Below, piece by piece: positions 43,737-53,151 of a stretch of DNA of 64,000 nt (position 1 is its first letter; each line of letters opens with the position of its first letter). This stretch comes from Lachnospiraceae bacterium. GTDB taxonomy: Bacteria > Bacillota > Clostridia > Lachnospirales > Lachnospiraceae. Below the pieces are notes generated by a model, which had not been told where the DNA came from, did no database searches, and was given only the letters and a program-made list of their open reading frames with translations. The position numbers and the translations under genes are program-made. The DNA lies in assembly GCA_015056915.1 (NCBI GenBank), contig SVFK01000002.1, forward strand, positions 62,001 through 126,000. The letters run 5' to 3'.

Positions 43737-43765
43737 TTGTAAAATGTTGCAATATTTAGTAAAAT
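43737..43765 (+). promoter_or_regulatory. Promoter of the EF-G-like gene
   Basis: TTGTAA (43737-43742) and TAAAAT (43760-43765) at 17-base spacing. The rest of the 300-base gap from tyrA is AT-rich and holds nothing else recognised. Confidence 0.5.
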
Positions 43766-43840
43766 AACCACATGGGGTTAACGAATCCAATAATAAGAAT
43801 CGGCAGAATACCCAAAAACATCAAAATTGGAGGACGGAAT

Positions 43841-45934
43841 ATGAATGTTTACACAACTGACAAGATTCGTAACGTGGTATTATTAGGACATGGTGGAAGC
43901 GGAAAGACCAGTCTGGCTGAGGCATTTGGTTATTTGTCAGGTATTACCTCTCGTATGGGTAAGGTGACAGATGGCAATACCATCAGTGATTTCAGTAAGG
44001 AAGAGCAGAAGAGACAGTTTTCTATTTCTACATCCGTAATACCCATTGAATGGGACGGTTATAAGATTAATATTATAGATACACCCGGTTATTTTGATTT
44101 TGTAGGTGAAGTAGAGGAAGCAATCAGTGCTGCAGGTGCAGCGATTATCGTTGTAAACGGTAAGGCCGGTATTGAAGTGGGTACACAGAAGGCATGGGAG
44201 CTCTGTGAGAAGTATAAATTACCCAGATTTATTTATGTTTCCAATATGGACGTGGACAATGCGTCCTTCCGTCAGGTAGTGGAGGACATGACAGAGGCGT
44301 ATGGTAAGAAGATGGCGCCTTTCCATTTACCTATCCGTGAGAATGAGAAGTTTGTAGGCTATGTCAATGTTATTACCGAGACCGGTAATCGCTGGCAGGG
44401 CAAGGATGTTGTACCTTGTGAAGTGCCTGATTACAATAAGGCTAATCTGCAGATTTGTCGTGATACGCTGATGGAAGCGGTTGCTGAGACCAGTGAAGAA
44501 TTCATGGAGAGATATTTTGGTGGAGAGAGCTTTTCTGAGGCTGAGATCCGAGCAGCACTCCGTACCAATGTATGTGACGGTAGCATCGTACCTATGACTA
44601 TGGGCTCCAATACCTTATGTCAGGGTATGTACACATTATTAGATGATATTATCAAATATATGCCCAGCCCCGAGAATCGCGAGGTGGCAGGTATTAACAT
44701 GAAGACCAATGAGATTTATCATGCAGATTATGATTTTTCCAAAGCAAAATCCGCATATATCTGGAAGACGATTGTGGATCCTTTCATTGGCAAGTATTCC
44801 TTGATTAAGGTGAATTCAGGCGTTTTGAAAACGGATGATGTAATTTACAATGTAGATAAGGATATTGAGGAGAAAATCGGTAAGCTGTATGTGCTTCAGG
44901 GTAATAAGCCTATTGAAGTAAGCGAGCTGCATGCAGGTGATATTGGTGCACTTGCAAAGCTGACCGGTGCAAGAACCGGCAACAGCCTTTCTACCAAGGC
45001 AACTACTATCAAGTTTGGTAAGTTTGAGATTTCCACACCTTATACATACATGCGTTACAAGCCTAAGAACAAGGCTGATGTAGATAAGATTTCTCAGGCT
45101 TTACAGAAGATGACTCACGAGGATCTAACTATCAAGGTGGTAAATGATTCTGACAACAAGCAGCTTCTGTTATACGGAATGGGCGATCAGCATCTGGAAA
45201 TCGTGGTAAGCCGTCTGTTGAATGAATACAAGGTAGAGGTAGAGCTGGCACAGCCGAAGATTGCTTATAAGGAGACGATTAAGAAGACCTCAGATGTAGA
45301 ATACAAATATAAGAAGCAGTCCGGCGGACACGGTCAGTACGGTCATGTTAAAATGCGTTTCTCGCCGGCATCCGATCCGGAAGTACAGTATGAATTTGAA
45401 CAGGAAGTAGTAGGTGGAGCAGTACCTAAGAATTTCTTCCCGGCAGTAGAAAAGGGTATTCAGGATTCTGTGGTGAAGGGTCCTTTGGCTGCTTACCCTG
45501 TAGTGGGTGTAAAAGCGGTTCTGTACGATGGTTCTTATCATCCGGTAGATTCCTCTGAAATGGCATTTAAGACTGCTGCTACGCAGGCATTCAAGAAAGG
45601 CTTTATGGAAGCACATCCTGTACTTCTTGAGCCCATTATGTCCTTAAAAGTTACCGTTCCCGATGCTTATACCGGTGATGTTATGGGTGACCTGAACAAG
45701 AGAAGAGGACGTGTGCTTGGTATGAACCCCATGGCCGGTGGCAAACAGATTATTGAAGCAGACATCCCTATGAGTGGATTATTTGGCTATTGTACCGACC
45801 TTCGTTCCATGACCGGTGGACGCGGTGAATATGCTTATGAATTTGCTCGCTATGAGCAGGCTCCCTCCGATGTACAGGAGAAGGAGGTTGCAGCAAGAGC
45901 AGCGAAGGTTGCCGAGAATAATGCTGAGGATTAA
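43841..45934 (+). CDS. Elongation factor G-like translational GTPase
   Basis: A 697-residue GTPase of the EF-G family. G1 is 'GHGGSGKTSL', G3 'DTPGYFDFVGE', and G4 'YVSNMDVDN', where Met replaces the usual Lys of NKxD. Domains II-V follow, with domain IV 'SGGHGQYGHVKMRF' and 'GVKAVLYDGSYHPVDSSEMAF'. Divergence in the N-terminal motifs suggests the EF-G-II/EF-G-like class found in Clostridia in addition to canonical FusA, rather than the main factor; no ribosomal protein operon is adjacent. The ATG at 43841 follows TTGGAGG; the track start lies upstream in the leader. Confidence 0.88.
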   Translation: MNVYTTDKIRNVVLLGHGGSGKTSLAEAFGYLSGITSRMGKVTDGNTISDFSKEEQKRQFSISTSVIPIEWDGYKINIIDTPGYFDFVGEVEEAISAAGAAIIVVNGKAGIEVGTQKAWELCEKYKLPRFIYVSNMDVDNASFRQVVEDMTEAYGKKMAPFHLPIRENEKFVGYVNVITETGNRWQGKDVVPCEVPDYNKANLQICRDTLMEAVAETSEEFMERYFGGESFSEAEIRAALRTNVCDGSIVPMTMGSNTLCQGMYTLLDDIIKYMPSPENREVAGINMKTNEIYHADYDFSKAKSAYIWKTIVDPFIGKYSLIKVNSGVLKTDDVIYNVDKDIEEKIGKLYVLQGNKPIEVSELHAGDIGALAKLTGARTGNSLSTKATTIKFGKFEISTPYTYMRYKPKNKADVDKISQALQKMTHEDLTIKVVNDSDNKQLLLYGMGDQHLEIVVSRLLNEYKVEVELAQPKIAYKETIKKTSDVEYKYKKQSGGHGQYGHVKMRFSPASDPEVQYEFEQEVVGGAVPKNFFPAVEKGIQDSVVKGPLAAYPVVGVKAVLYDGSYHPVDSSEMAFKTAATQAFKKGFMEAHPVLLEPIMSLKVTVPDAYTGDVMGDLNKRRGRVLGMNPMAGGKQIIEADIPMSGLFGYCTDLRSMTGGRGEYAYEFARYEQAPSDVQEKEVAARAAKVAENNAED

Positions 45935-45961
45935 AGGAATATTTGTTGGCCGACTGGGTAC

Positions 45962-45990
45962 TTGACATTTTCATCCAAAACAGCTAAAAT
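45962..45990 (+). promoter_or_regulatory. Promoter of the leuS T-box unit
   Basis: TTGACA (45962-45967) and TAAAAT (45985-45990) with 17-base spacing, 27 bases after the EF-G-like gene. Confidence 0.8.
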
Positions 45991-45996
45991 GTGTGT

Positions 45997-46287
45997 TAGT
46001 TTTATGAAGTGAATTCATATGGGAACAGACATTGAAGAGGAATAGTAAGAGTACCAGGTTTTCAGAGAGCTGCCGGTTGGTGTGAGGCAGTAGCGCAATG
46101 CTCCCAACTGGCCTCGGAGTTCTTTCTGTGAAGCGCATCAGCGTGTGTAATGGGAAGCGGGTGATTCCGTTATTGATTATAAAAGTGCACAACGTGTTTG
46201 TGTTGTTTCGCAATAACAAACGCATGTGAATTAGAGTGGTACCACGGAATTGAGCCCTTTCGTCTCTAAGATGCGAAAGGGCTTTTC
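45997..46287 (+). promoter_or_regulatory. T-box leader sensing tRNA-Leu
   Basis: The T-box core AGAGTGGTACCACGG lies at 46233-46247. The terminator AGCCCTTTCG/CGAAAGGGCT with T4 is at 46253-46286. A probable specifier CTC (Leu) sits in 'GGCCTCGGAG' near 46108, but Stem I was only inspected by eye. Low charging of tRNA-Leu would favour antitermination into leuS. Confidence 0.88.
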
Positions 46288-46314
46288 TATTTGATAAACT
46301 AGGAGGAAATAAAA

Positions 46315-48729
46315 ATGGCACAACCTTATAACCATCACGAGGTGGAAGCAAAATGGCAGAAGGTTTGGGATGACGAGAAGGCATTTAAGACTTCTGAAGA
46401 CTATTCCAAACCCAAATATTATGCATTGGTAGAATTCCCTTATCCTTCGGGACAGGGACTTCATGTGGGTCATCCCAGACCTTATACCGCACTGGATATT
46501 GTGGCTCGTAAGAGAAGAATGCAGGGATATAATGTATTGTATCCTATGGGATGGGATGCTTTCGGTCTGCCCACTGAGAATTTTGCGATTCAGAACAATA
46601 TTCATCCCAGAATTGTAACCAAGAATAATGTAAGCAGATTCAAGGAGCAGCTTCATTCTCTGGGATATTCCTTTGACTGGGACAGAGAAGTGAATACAAC
46701 CGACCCGAATTATTACAAGTGGACCCAGTGGATATTCCTCAAATTATTCAAGGCAGGTCTGGCATATAAGTCCGAGATGCCTATTAACTGGTGTACCTCC
46801 TGTAAGGTAGGTCTTGCCAATGAAGAAGTAGTAAACGGCACCTGTGAGAGATGCGGTTCAGAGGTGGTTCGTAAGGTTAAGAGTCAGTGGATGCTTAAGA
46901 TTACTGAGTATGCGGATAAATTGATTGAGGATTTGGATTCAGTAGACTATATTGAGCGCGTAAAGGTGTCCCAGAAGAATTGGATTGGCAAGTCACAGGG
47001 TGCTGAGGTTGATTTTTCCCTGACCGGCAAGGAAGAGAAGCTTCGCATATACACTACCAGACCGGATACCTTGTTTGGTGCGACTTACATGGTAGTATCC
47101 CCAGAGCATCCGTTGATTGATAAATACAAGGATGAAATCAAGAACTGGGAGGAAATCGTAGCGTATCGCGAGATGGCCTCCAAGAAGTCTGATTTTGAGC
47201 GTACTGAGCTTGCAAAGGATAAAACAGGTGTTGCTATTGATGGACTTACTGCAACCAACCCTGTAAACAATAAAGAAATCCCTATCTGGATATCCGATTA
47301 TGTATTGATGACTTACGGTACCGGCGCAATTATGGCAGTGCCTGCCCATGATGAAAGAGACTGGGATTTTGCAAAGAAATTCAACCTTCCTATTATTGAG
47401 GTAGTAGCAGGCAGTGATGTGAGCGTACAGGAGGCTGTTTATACGGATGTGGCTACCGGAACCTTGGTGAATTCCGAATTCCTGAACGGTCTGTCCGTTG
47501 CAGAAGCCAAAGAGAAGATTATAGCTTTTCTGGAGGAAAAGGGTATCGGTACCAGCAAGACCAACTTCAAGCTTCGTGACTGGGTATTTTCCAGACAGCG
47601 TTACTGGGGTGAGCCCATTCCTATTGTACAGTGTGAGAAGTGTGGCTATGTACCTATTGATGAAAGCCTGCTTCCTCTGGAGCTTCCTGAGGTGGACAGC
47701 TATATGCCTACCGATAACGGCGAGTCCCCGCTGGCGGCTATGACAGATTGGGTAAATACCACCTGTCCTTGCTGTGGTGGTCCTGCAAAGAGGGAAACAG
47801 ATACCATGCCTCAGTGGGCAGGTTCTTCCTGGTATTTCCTGCGTTATACAGATCCTACCAATGAGAATGCCCTCGCAAGCAAGGAAGCACTGGAATATTG
47901 GATGCCTGTTGACTGGTATAACGGTGGTATGGAGCATACTACACTGCACCTTTTGTATTCCCGCTTCTGGCACAAATTCTTGTTTGACCAGGGTGAGGTT
48001 CCTTGTGCGGAACCGTATCAGAAGAGAACTAGTCATGGTATGATTCTCGGCTCCAATGGTGAGAAGATGTCCAAATCTCGCGGTAATGTAGTCAATCCCG
48101 ATGATATCGTAAGAGATTATGGTGCAGACACTCTTCGTACCTATGAGATGTTTATCGGTGCATTTGATTTGAGTGCAGCATGGAGCGAGGATGGTGTAAA
48201 GGGCTGCCGCAGATTCCTTGAAAGAGTATGGAAACTGCAGGATATCCTTGTAGATGGCGAGCAGTATAGTGCAGATATGGAAACGAAGATGCACCAGACG
48301 ATCAAAAAGGTCAATAATGATTTTGAAAGCTTAAAATACAACACGGCGATTGCAGCAATGATGGCACTGATTAATGAATTCTACAAGAAGAATGCAATCA
48401 CCAGAGGTGAATATAAGACACTGCTTACCCTGTTGAATCCGGTAGCACCTCATATTACAGAGGAGCTGTGGCAGATGGCCGGCTATGAAGGAAAGGTATA
48501 TCAGACCACATGGCCTGAATATGATGAGGCTAAAACCGTGGAGAGTACCATTGAAATCGGTGTACAGGTTAACGGTAAAATGCGTGCCACCATTATGGTA
48601 TCCAAGGAGGAAGCAAAGGAAACCGTTATTTCTATGGCGAAGGAAGCGCTTGGTGACAAGCTTTCAGGAACCATTGTAAAGGAAATCTACGTTCCCGGAA
48701 GAATTGTAAATATTGTAGTGAAGTCATAA
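46315..48729 (+). CDS. leuS: Leucyl-tRNA synthetase
   Basis: Class I synthetase of 804 residues that charges tRNA-Leu. The HIGH-type motif is '[20 protein letters not shown]' and the KMSKS motif '[15 protein letters not shown]'. The CP1 editing domain occupies about residues 220-420 ('[20 protein letters not shown]', '[17 protein letters not shown]'). Two CxxC pairs ('CTSCKVGL', 'CERCG', later 'CEKCGY', 'CPCCGG') suggest zinc sites. AGGAGGA precedes the ATG. The 433-residue antisense ORF across it is a codon-bias shadow. Confidence 0.97.
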   Translation: MAQPYNHHEVEAKWQKVWDDEKAFKTSEDYSKPKYYALVEFPYPSGQGLHVGHPRPYTALDIVARKRRMQGYNVLYPMGWDAFGLPTENFAIQNNIHPRIVTKNNVSRFKEQLHSLGYSFDWDREVNTTDPNYYKWTQWIFLKLFKAGLAYKSEMPINWCTSCKVGLANEEVVNGTCERCGSEVVRKVKSQWMLKITEYADKLIEDLDSVDYIERVKVSQKNWIGKSQGAEVDFSLTGKEEKLRIYTTRPDTLFGATYMVVSPEHPLIDKYKDEIKNWEEIVAYREMASKKSDFERTELAKDKTGVAIDGLTATNPVNNKEIPIWISDYVLMTYGTGAIMAVPAHDERDWDFAKKFNLPIIEVVAGSDVSVQEAVYTDVATGTLVNSEFLNGLSVAEAKEKIIAFLEEKGIGTSKTNFKLRDWVFSRQRYWGEPIPIVQCEKCGYVPIDESLLPLELPEVDSYMPTDNGESPLAAMTDWVNTTCPCCGGPAKRETDTMPQWAGSSWYFLRYTDPTNENALASKEALEYWMPVDWYNGGMEHTTLHLLYSRFWHKFLFDQGEVPCAEPYQKRTSHGMILGSNGEKMSKSRGNVVNPDDIVRDYGADTLRTYEMFIGAFDLSAAWSEDGVKGCRRFLERVWKLQDILVDGEQYSADMETKMHQTIKKVNNDFESLKYNTAIAAMMALINEFYKKNAITRGEYKTLLTLLNPVAPHITEELWQMAGYEGKVYQTTWPEYDEAKTVESTIEIGVQVNGKMRATIMVSKEEAKETVISMAKEALGDKLSGTIVKEIYVPGRIVNIVVKS

Positions 48730-48781
48730 TGTATTACTATGATAATAATGTGCGGTGGATAAACAAAAGCCGCCGCCATGG

Positions 48782-48811
48782 TTGACAAGTATTTTGTGCA
48801 AGCAGTATACT
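48782..48811 (+). promoter_or_regulatory. Promoter of the zinc-ribbon/TPR gene
   Basis: TTGACA (48782-48787) and TATACT (48806-48811) at 18-base spacing. A second TTGACA at 48828 has no matching -10. Confidence 0.6.
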
Positions 48812-48872
48812 TGAAATGTACCAAATATTGACAAAATAGTTAAAATACGTTGGCAGATGAGGGAGGTTAAAA

Positions 48873-50615
48873 ATGTTTTGTGAAAAATGCGGAGCAGATA
48901 TTCAGGAAGGCGCTAAATTTTGCCGTGCCTGTGGTACAGTTGTTACGGCTGAGCCAGCGGCTACAGTAGAGCAGAGTGTGGCAAATGCATCAGTGCAGGA
49001 GCCGGTGGCTGCTGACAATGCTGTGCAGGCACAGCCTGCACAGGATAATGCGCAGCCTGAGAAAAAAGAGAAGGCACAGAAAAAGGAAAAAGCGCAGTCA
49101 AAAGATGCGAGCAAGAAAAAAGGAAAAACAGGTGTCTTGATTGCCGTATTAGCAGTGCTGATATTGGCAGTAGGCGGTGTGGGAGGATTTTTATTCTATA
49201 ATTCTCCCCAGCATCAGCTTACCCTTTTACTGGAAGAAGCTGATGTGTGCATGGATGATGACGATTACGAGGATGCAATCGAGGTATATGAAGAGGCATT
49301 GGAGCTGGTTCCTGATTCCGAGGATGCTTTAAAGGGATATGCAAAGGCATGTACAAAGCTTGCAAAGGAATACATAGAGGATGGCAAGTATGAGAAGGCC
49401 ATTGAGGTCTACAGCCTGCTTCAGGAAAAGGACAGTGAAAATGATGATGCTGTCGAAGGCATGGTAGAATGCTATCAGGCATTGGCTGATAACGCACAGT
49501 ACGATGATTTATATGAAGATGCAATCGGTTATTATGAGAAAGCATTGGCTCTGGACCCGGATAATTCCAATATCAAAAGAGAGCATTTGGATTGTCTGTA
49601 TAATTTAGGCGATGAGAAATACTATCAGGGCGAGTACGAGGAAGCTGTGGTATTCTATGAGAAAATGCTTGAGGTTGACCCGGAAAATGAGAGTGCCCTT
49701 GATGCCAAGATGCTTTGCTTGTTCAATGTGGCTTATGAATTCTATTATGATGAAGAGTATGAATCTGCATTAGAATATTTTGATAAAGTTGAGCAGGCAG
49801 GCGTAGAAGGCTGGGATACCACTTATGAGAGAATCATGTGCTGGAATGCGTTAGGCGACCAGCTCTATGAGTGGGAAGACTATGCGGGAGCCTTGGAATA
49901 TTATGAAAAATCACTGGAATTAGATCCCTATGATTGGGATGCAGAGCAAATGCGATTAGAATGCTGGATTGGCCTTGGCTATCAGATGAAGGGGCAGGGT
50001 GACGGTGCAGCTGCTAAGGAATATTTTAATAAAGTAATTGAGTATGATTCCGATTATGCGACAGTACTTCCCTATATTCTTGATGAGATTCGGATTCTTG
50101 TACCGGAAGGATATTTCGGAGATGAACAGGCTACTGCAGAATTTGAAGCCCAGTGGGAAACCATGGTGGGTTCGAATCTGATTATTAATTCTTTACCGTC
50201 AGCAGATTATGATGCGCAACTCTGGACGATAATAGCAGCAGGTGAAAATCTCGCAGATTATGCGGATATTATTCTGATTTCGGATGAATTATATGAGCAG
50301 GTAATGGAGTACGAAGGTACATATCTGTGGTGGTATTTGGAGGATGCTCTTTATGATTCAGGCATCTATTGGAACGCAGAGTATGACATATTTGAGTTTG
50401 ATTATGAGAGAGGTTTCTGGTCAGGATATAATCTTCAGACAGAGGTTAACAGTGGCTACAGATGGTGTATTCCCGAAAACGACTATGATTATACCTACAA
50501 TAATGCAGTGTTTGATACCTTTATTGAGACGATGTTAGACGGTATGGCAGTGCAGGGACTGTGGGAAACTTATCGTCCTTATTGTGATTTTATTTGTCCT
50601 ATGAATGAGGCGTAA
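48873..50615 (+). CDS. Zinc-ribbon, transmembrane, TPR-repeat protein of unknown function
   Basis: A 580-residue protein built of four parts. Residues 1-24 are a zinc ribbon ('CEKCGADIQEGAKFCRACG'); 25-85 a low-complexity Ala/Gln/Lys linker; 86-109 a single membrane span; ~115-400 about seven TPR repeats in the exported part ('DYEDAIEVYEEALELVPDSEDALKG'). The last ~170 residues are very acidic and rich in Tyr and Trp ('GTYLWWYLEDALYDSG'), with no family I recognise. The ribbon faces the cytoplasm and the TPR array outside, which suggests a sensor or assembly scaffold; this is inference. GGGAGG precedes the ATG. Confidence 0.75.
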   Translation: MFCEKCGADIQEGAKFCRACGTVVTAEPAATVEQSVANASVQEPVAADNAVQAQPAQDNAQPEKKEKAQKKEKAQSKDASKKKGKTGVLIAVLAVLILAVGGVGGFLFYNSPQHQLTLLLEEADVCMDDDDYEDAIEVYEEALELVPDSEDALKGYAKACTKLAKEYIEDGKYEKAIEVYSLLQEKDSENDDAVEGMVECYQALADNAQYDDLYEDAIGYYEKALALDPDNSNIKREHLDCLYNLGDEKYYQGEYEEAVVFYEKMLEVDPENESALDAKMLCLFNVAYEFYYDEEYESALEYFDKVEQAGVEGWDTTYERIMCWNALGDQLYEWEDYAGALEYYEKSLELDPYDWDAEQMRLECWIGLGYQMKGQGDGAAAKEYFNKVIEYDSDYATVLPYILDEIRILVPEGYFGDEQATAEFEAQWETMVGSNLIINSLPSADYDAQLWTIIAAGENLADYADIILISDELYEQVMEYEGTYLWWYLEDALYDSGIYWNAEYDIFEFDYERGFWSGYNLQTEVNSGYRWCIPENDYDYTYNNAVFDTFIETMLDGMAVQGLWETYRPYCDFICPMNEA

Positions 50616-50621
50616 TAAGAA

Positions 50622-50645
50622 GGCGGCGGATTATTTTCCGCCGCC
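50622..50645. terminator. GC-rich hairpin between convergent genes
   Basis: A 9-bp stem GGCGGCGGA/TCCGCCGCC overlaps the last codons of the minus-strand gene. T-runs on either side are poor, so termination is likely but not certain. Confidence 0.6.
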
Positions 50646-50921
50646 CTTTGCTTTGTTCAGAATCTGATCAATTTTTTGCAATTCATCCTCGCTACTATGT
50701 TTTTTGATGGCTGCGATAGCAGCATTCATTTCCTGCGGGGTAAAGGTGAGCTTTTCCTGCTTGGCCTTTTTCATCATAGGCATCAGAAAGGCCATCATTT
50801 CCTTTTGATTTTTGCCATGCCCTTCGGAAAACATTTTGCCTAAAAAATCCAATTTTTCAGGTGCAATGTCCTTTACCAGCTCGTCATCCATCCAGGCGGG
50901 ATGTAGAGTGTTTTCGTTCAT
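50631..50921 (-). CDS. Small hypothetical protein, Met/Lys-rich
   Basis: A 96-residue soluble, helical protein that I do not recognise. It has 'PEKLDFLGKMFSEGHGKNQKEMMAFLMPMMKKAKQ' and 'FTPQEMNAAIAAIKKHSSEDELQKIDQIL', amphipathic with many methionines. The ATG at 50921 has a GGAGG site; the track start is seven codons further up. It follows a second unknown gene by 33 bases and is surely in one operon with it. Both proteins have a Met-rich helical stretch, which may mean they pack together. Confidence 0.65.
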   Translation of the reverse strand: MNENTLHPAWMDDELVKDIAPEKLDFLGKMFSEGHGKNQKEMMAFLMPMMKKAKQEKLTFTPQEMNAAIAAIKKHSSEDELQKIDQILNKAKGGGK

Positions 50922-50954
50922 ATGCCTCCAATCAGGTATCAATATCGATACCAG

Positions 50955-51440
50955 TTATTTATTATTCATCATTTCCATTATTTGAGACAGATCTATACCC
51001 GAGAAATCAGGCATGCCGGACATTCCGGCAAGTCCCGACAGAATATCCATACCCCCATCGGCATTATCTGCCCCCTCAGGGAACAGATCCTTCATCATTT
51101 GTATCATTTCCATCATGCCCTGCATGCTTTCAAAGGTTTGAAACATGCTTTTAAACTGATTGATTTTGTCCCTTTGCGGAGTTTCGCAAAGGGGTAGAAG
51201 CTCGTCGCATAGTTTGGTGGTTTCCATAGTATCTTCATGAGGAAGTCCGCACAGGGCCGCATTCGGGTGTGTTTGAAAAAAGGAAAGCGTATACTGCAAT
51301 TCCATAAACTTTATGTATACGGCAAAGCTTTTTTGCATGGGGGGAGTTAGATAAGTAATCAAAACCTTAAGCATCTGAATGCTGTTTGTTGTAAAAAGTG
51401 TATCAAAGACAGCGATCTTATCTATACTCTTGTCTTCCAT
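50955..51440 (-). CDS. Hypothetical protein with Met/Gly-rich C-terminus
   Basis: A 161-residue protein of unknown family, first in a two-gene minus-strand operon. The N-terminal 100 residues look helical ('TNSIQMLKVLITYLTPPMQKSFAVYIKFMELQYT'); then comes 'ESMQGMMEMIQMMKDLFPEG' and a flexible Gly/Met/Asp tail ending 'SQIMEMMNNK'. No signal peptide or membrane span. GGGAGG precedes the ATG. No function can be assigned. Confidence 0.65.
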   Translation of the reverse strand: MEDKSIDKIAVFDTLFTTNSIQMLKVLITYLTPPMQKSFAVYIKFMELQYTLSFFQTHPNAALCGLPHEDTMETTKLCDELLPLCETPQRDKINQFKSMFQTFESMQGMMEMIQMMKDLFPEGADNADGGMDILSGLAGMSGMPDFSGIDLSQIMEMMNNK

Positions 51441-51537
51441 GGTGGCCTCCCGAGTGCGTTTTTTATTATCCTATGAAGCTTTCACAGCTCTTATTCATAC
51501 TAGAAACAAGCATTGATTTTCTGAATAAATTGTCTTT

Positions 51538-51566
51538 AGAAAATAGGCCCCCGAAAGGGCCTATTT
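51538..51566 (-). terminator. Terminator after the Cys/Asn-rich gene
   Basis: A 10-bp perfect stem AAATAGGCCC/GGGCCTATTT with a 6-base loop lies just downstream of the minus-strand gene that ends at 51587, followed by a TTTT run on that strand. Confidence 0.8.
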
Positions 51567-51586
51567 GTAGAGCTGTCAAAAAATGA

Positions 51587-51853
51587 TTAGCAGCAGCCGT
51601 TACCACAGCCGTTGTTGTTGCCGCACAGGCAGGAGATAAGCAGAATCCAGATTAACCATTCGCAGCAATCGTTTCCACAACCGCAGCCGTTATTGTTATT
51701 GCTTCCGCCCAGAATGCCGTTGTTGTTACCGCAGCCTCCGCAGAATACTAATAAAAGAATAATCCAGATACAGCTTCCGCCGAAGCCGCTGTTATTGTTG
51801 TAAGAACAGCTATTGTTGTTACAACCACAGTTTGTAGCAGTTAAATCGCTCAT
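51587..51853 (-). CDS. Cys/Asn/Gly-rich small protein (chorion class high-cysteine type)
   Basis: An 88-residue protein with 15 cysteines and 19 asparagines. Two hydrophobic stretches ('SCIWIILLLVFC' and 'EWLIWILLISCLC') are separated by Cys-Asn-Gly segments such as 'CGNNNGILGG'. It resembles small proteins named chorion class high-cysteine HCB protein 13 in gut Clostridia, whose role is unknown. A cell envelope or spore coat location with disulphide cross-links is a guess. A GGAGGC site precedes the ATG, and TTGACA occurs upstream on the minus strand without a good -10. Single-gene unit with its own terminator. Confidence 0.7.
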   Translation of the reverse strand: MSDLTATNCGCNNNSCSYNNNSGFGGSCIWIILLLVFCGGCGNNNGILGGSNNNNGCGCGNDCCEWLIWILLISCLCGNNNGCGNGCC

Positions 51854-52009
51854 TTTGTTGCCTCCAATGTTTTATTTATGGTTTATTGTATGCGCATTGG
51901 CATGTCAATGTTTCTAAAAAAAATTATTTAATGTTGCATTAATTTGAACATATAGTAAAATAGAAGTATGATATTATTGCAATAAGTATGGTTAGTTTAA
52001 GGATAGAGT

Positions 52010-53146
52010 ATGGCACAGAAGATTTATATTGTGGAAGGACGGCAATTTCGTACAGAAGTTGATTATAATCGTGCTCTACATGATAAGGAGATAATGGAAC
52101 GGTTGCGTAAGCAGACCGGTGGATATAATGCAACACAGCTGAGACAGCTGAAAGAAGAGGTACATAACGGGAAATACAAATTTCTGACACTTCTGGGACA
52201 GGATTTTGAGGATGAGTTGGATGAGATGATAAAGGGTACTGCCTCAAGTACTTCTGCAAAAGGCAAAAGTGAAAAGGGAAGCAGCCGTACAAAGCTTTCT
52301 AAGGAGGCTGCGGCAGCCCTTGATGAGGTGGCAAGAGAAGAACTAAAACGGCAGGAAAAACGCAGAAAGCAGATAGGGTTTTTGTGCAGTATCATAGGAA
52401 TTATTTGTCTGAGTTATTTCGGTATGTATTTATACTATGATTACAAGACCCGTAGCAGCTATGAAATGTTGAGTGAGCTAAAAGAAAAGCCACCGATAGT
52501 ACAAGCCCAAGCAGAATCCACCGTATCGTATACCAGAGATACAACAGATAAAGTACAGCGAGAAGTACTGGATGAATATAAAAATTTATTAAATAAAAAT
52601 AAAAAGCTAATTGGATGGATAAAAATTGACGATACAAATATAGATTACCCTGTAATGCAGACTTCGGATAATGAATATTATCTGGATCACAATTTAAATC
52701 AGGAATATGACAAGAACGGTTCCATTTTTATGGATAAGGATTGTGACGTAGTAAACCCCAGTACCAACTATATCTTGTATGGTCATCATATGAAGAGCGG
52801 TAAGATGTTTGGGGACTTGGACGAGTATAGCAGCAAAGAATACTATGAGGAGCATCCATACATCCAGTTTGATACCATCTATGAAAAGGGAACCTATCAG
52901 GTGATGTATGTATTCCGTTCAAGGGTATACAGTGAAGAAGAAATTGTTTTTAAGTACTATCAGTTCATTGATGCATTCAGTGAACAGGAATTTAATTCCA
53001 ATATGCAGGAAATGGCAGCGTTATCCCTATATGATACGGGTGTAACGGCTGAGTATGGAGACCGGCTTCTGACTCTTTCCACCTGTGATTATCAGGAGGA
53101 GGACGGCAGATTTGTAGTGGTAGCCAAAAAGATTGCGAAGGAGTAG
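52010..53146 (+). CDS. srtB: Class B sortase with N-terminal cytoplasmic domain
   Basis: A 378-residue transpeptidase that attaches surface proteins to the cell wall. The catalytic triad is His259 in 'YGHHMKSG', Cys359 in 'LSTCDYQ' and Arg367 in 'GRFVVVAKK', with 'GWIKIDDTNIDYPVMQ' typical of class B. Unusually the membrane span lies at about 121-142 and is preceded by 120 cytoplasmic residues, including a conserved-looking module (1-75) and a Ser/Lys-rich linker; usual class B sortases have the anchor at the very N-terminus. AAGGATAG precedes the ATG. Five bases separate it from a large surface protein ending in TPKTG, probably its substrate. Confidence 0.9.
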   Translation: MAQKIYIVEGRQFRTEVDYNRALHDKEIMERLRKQTGGYNATQLRQLKEEVHNGKYKFLTLLGQDFEDELDEMIKGTASSTSAKGKSEKGSSRTKLSKEAAAALDEVAREELKRQEKRRKQIGFLCSIIGIICLSYFGMYLYYDYKTRSSYEMLSELKEKPPIVQAQAESTVSYTRDTTDKVQREVLDEYKNLLNKNKKLIGWIKIDDTNIDYPVMQTSDNEYYLDHNLNQEYDKNGSIFMDKDCDVVNPSTNYILYGHHMKSGKMFGDLDEYSSKEYYEEHPYIQFDTIYEKGTYQVMYVFRSRVYSEEEIVFKYYQFIDAFSEQEFNSNMQEMAALSLYDTGVTAEYGDRLLTLSTCDYQEEDGRFVVVAKKIAKE

Positions 53147-53151
53147 ATAGA

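Noticed and set aside
45971-46384. Minus-strand ORF across the leuS leader
   Set aside because: It is antisense to a T-box leader with conserved structure; no start signals are seen.
46993-48294. 433-residue open frame antisense to leuS
   Set aside because: No ribosome site or promoter, composition typical of a reverse-strand shadow, and it lies wholly within a certain gene.
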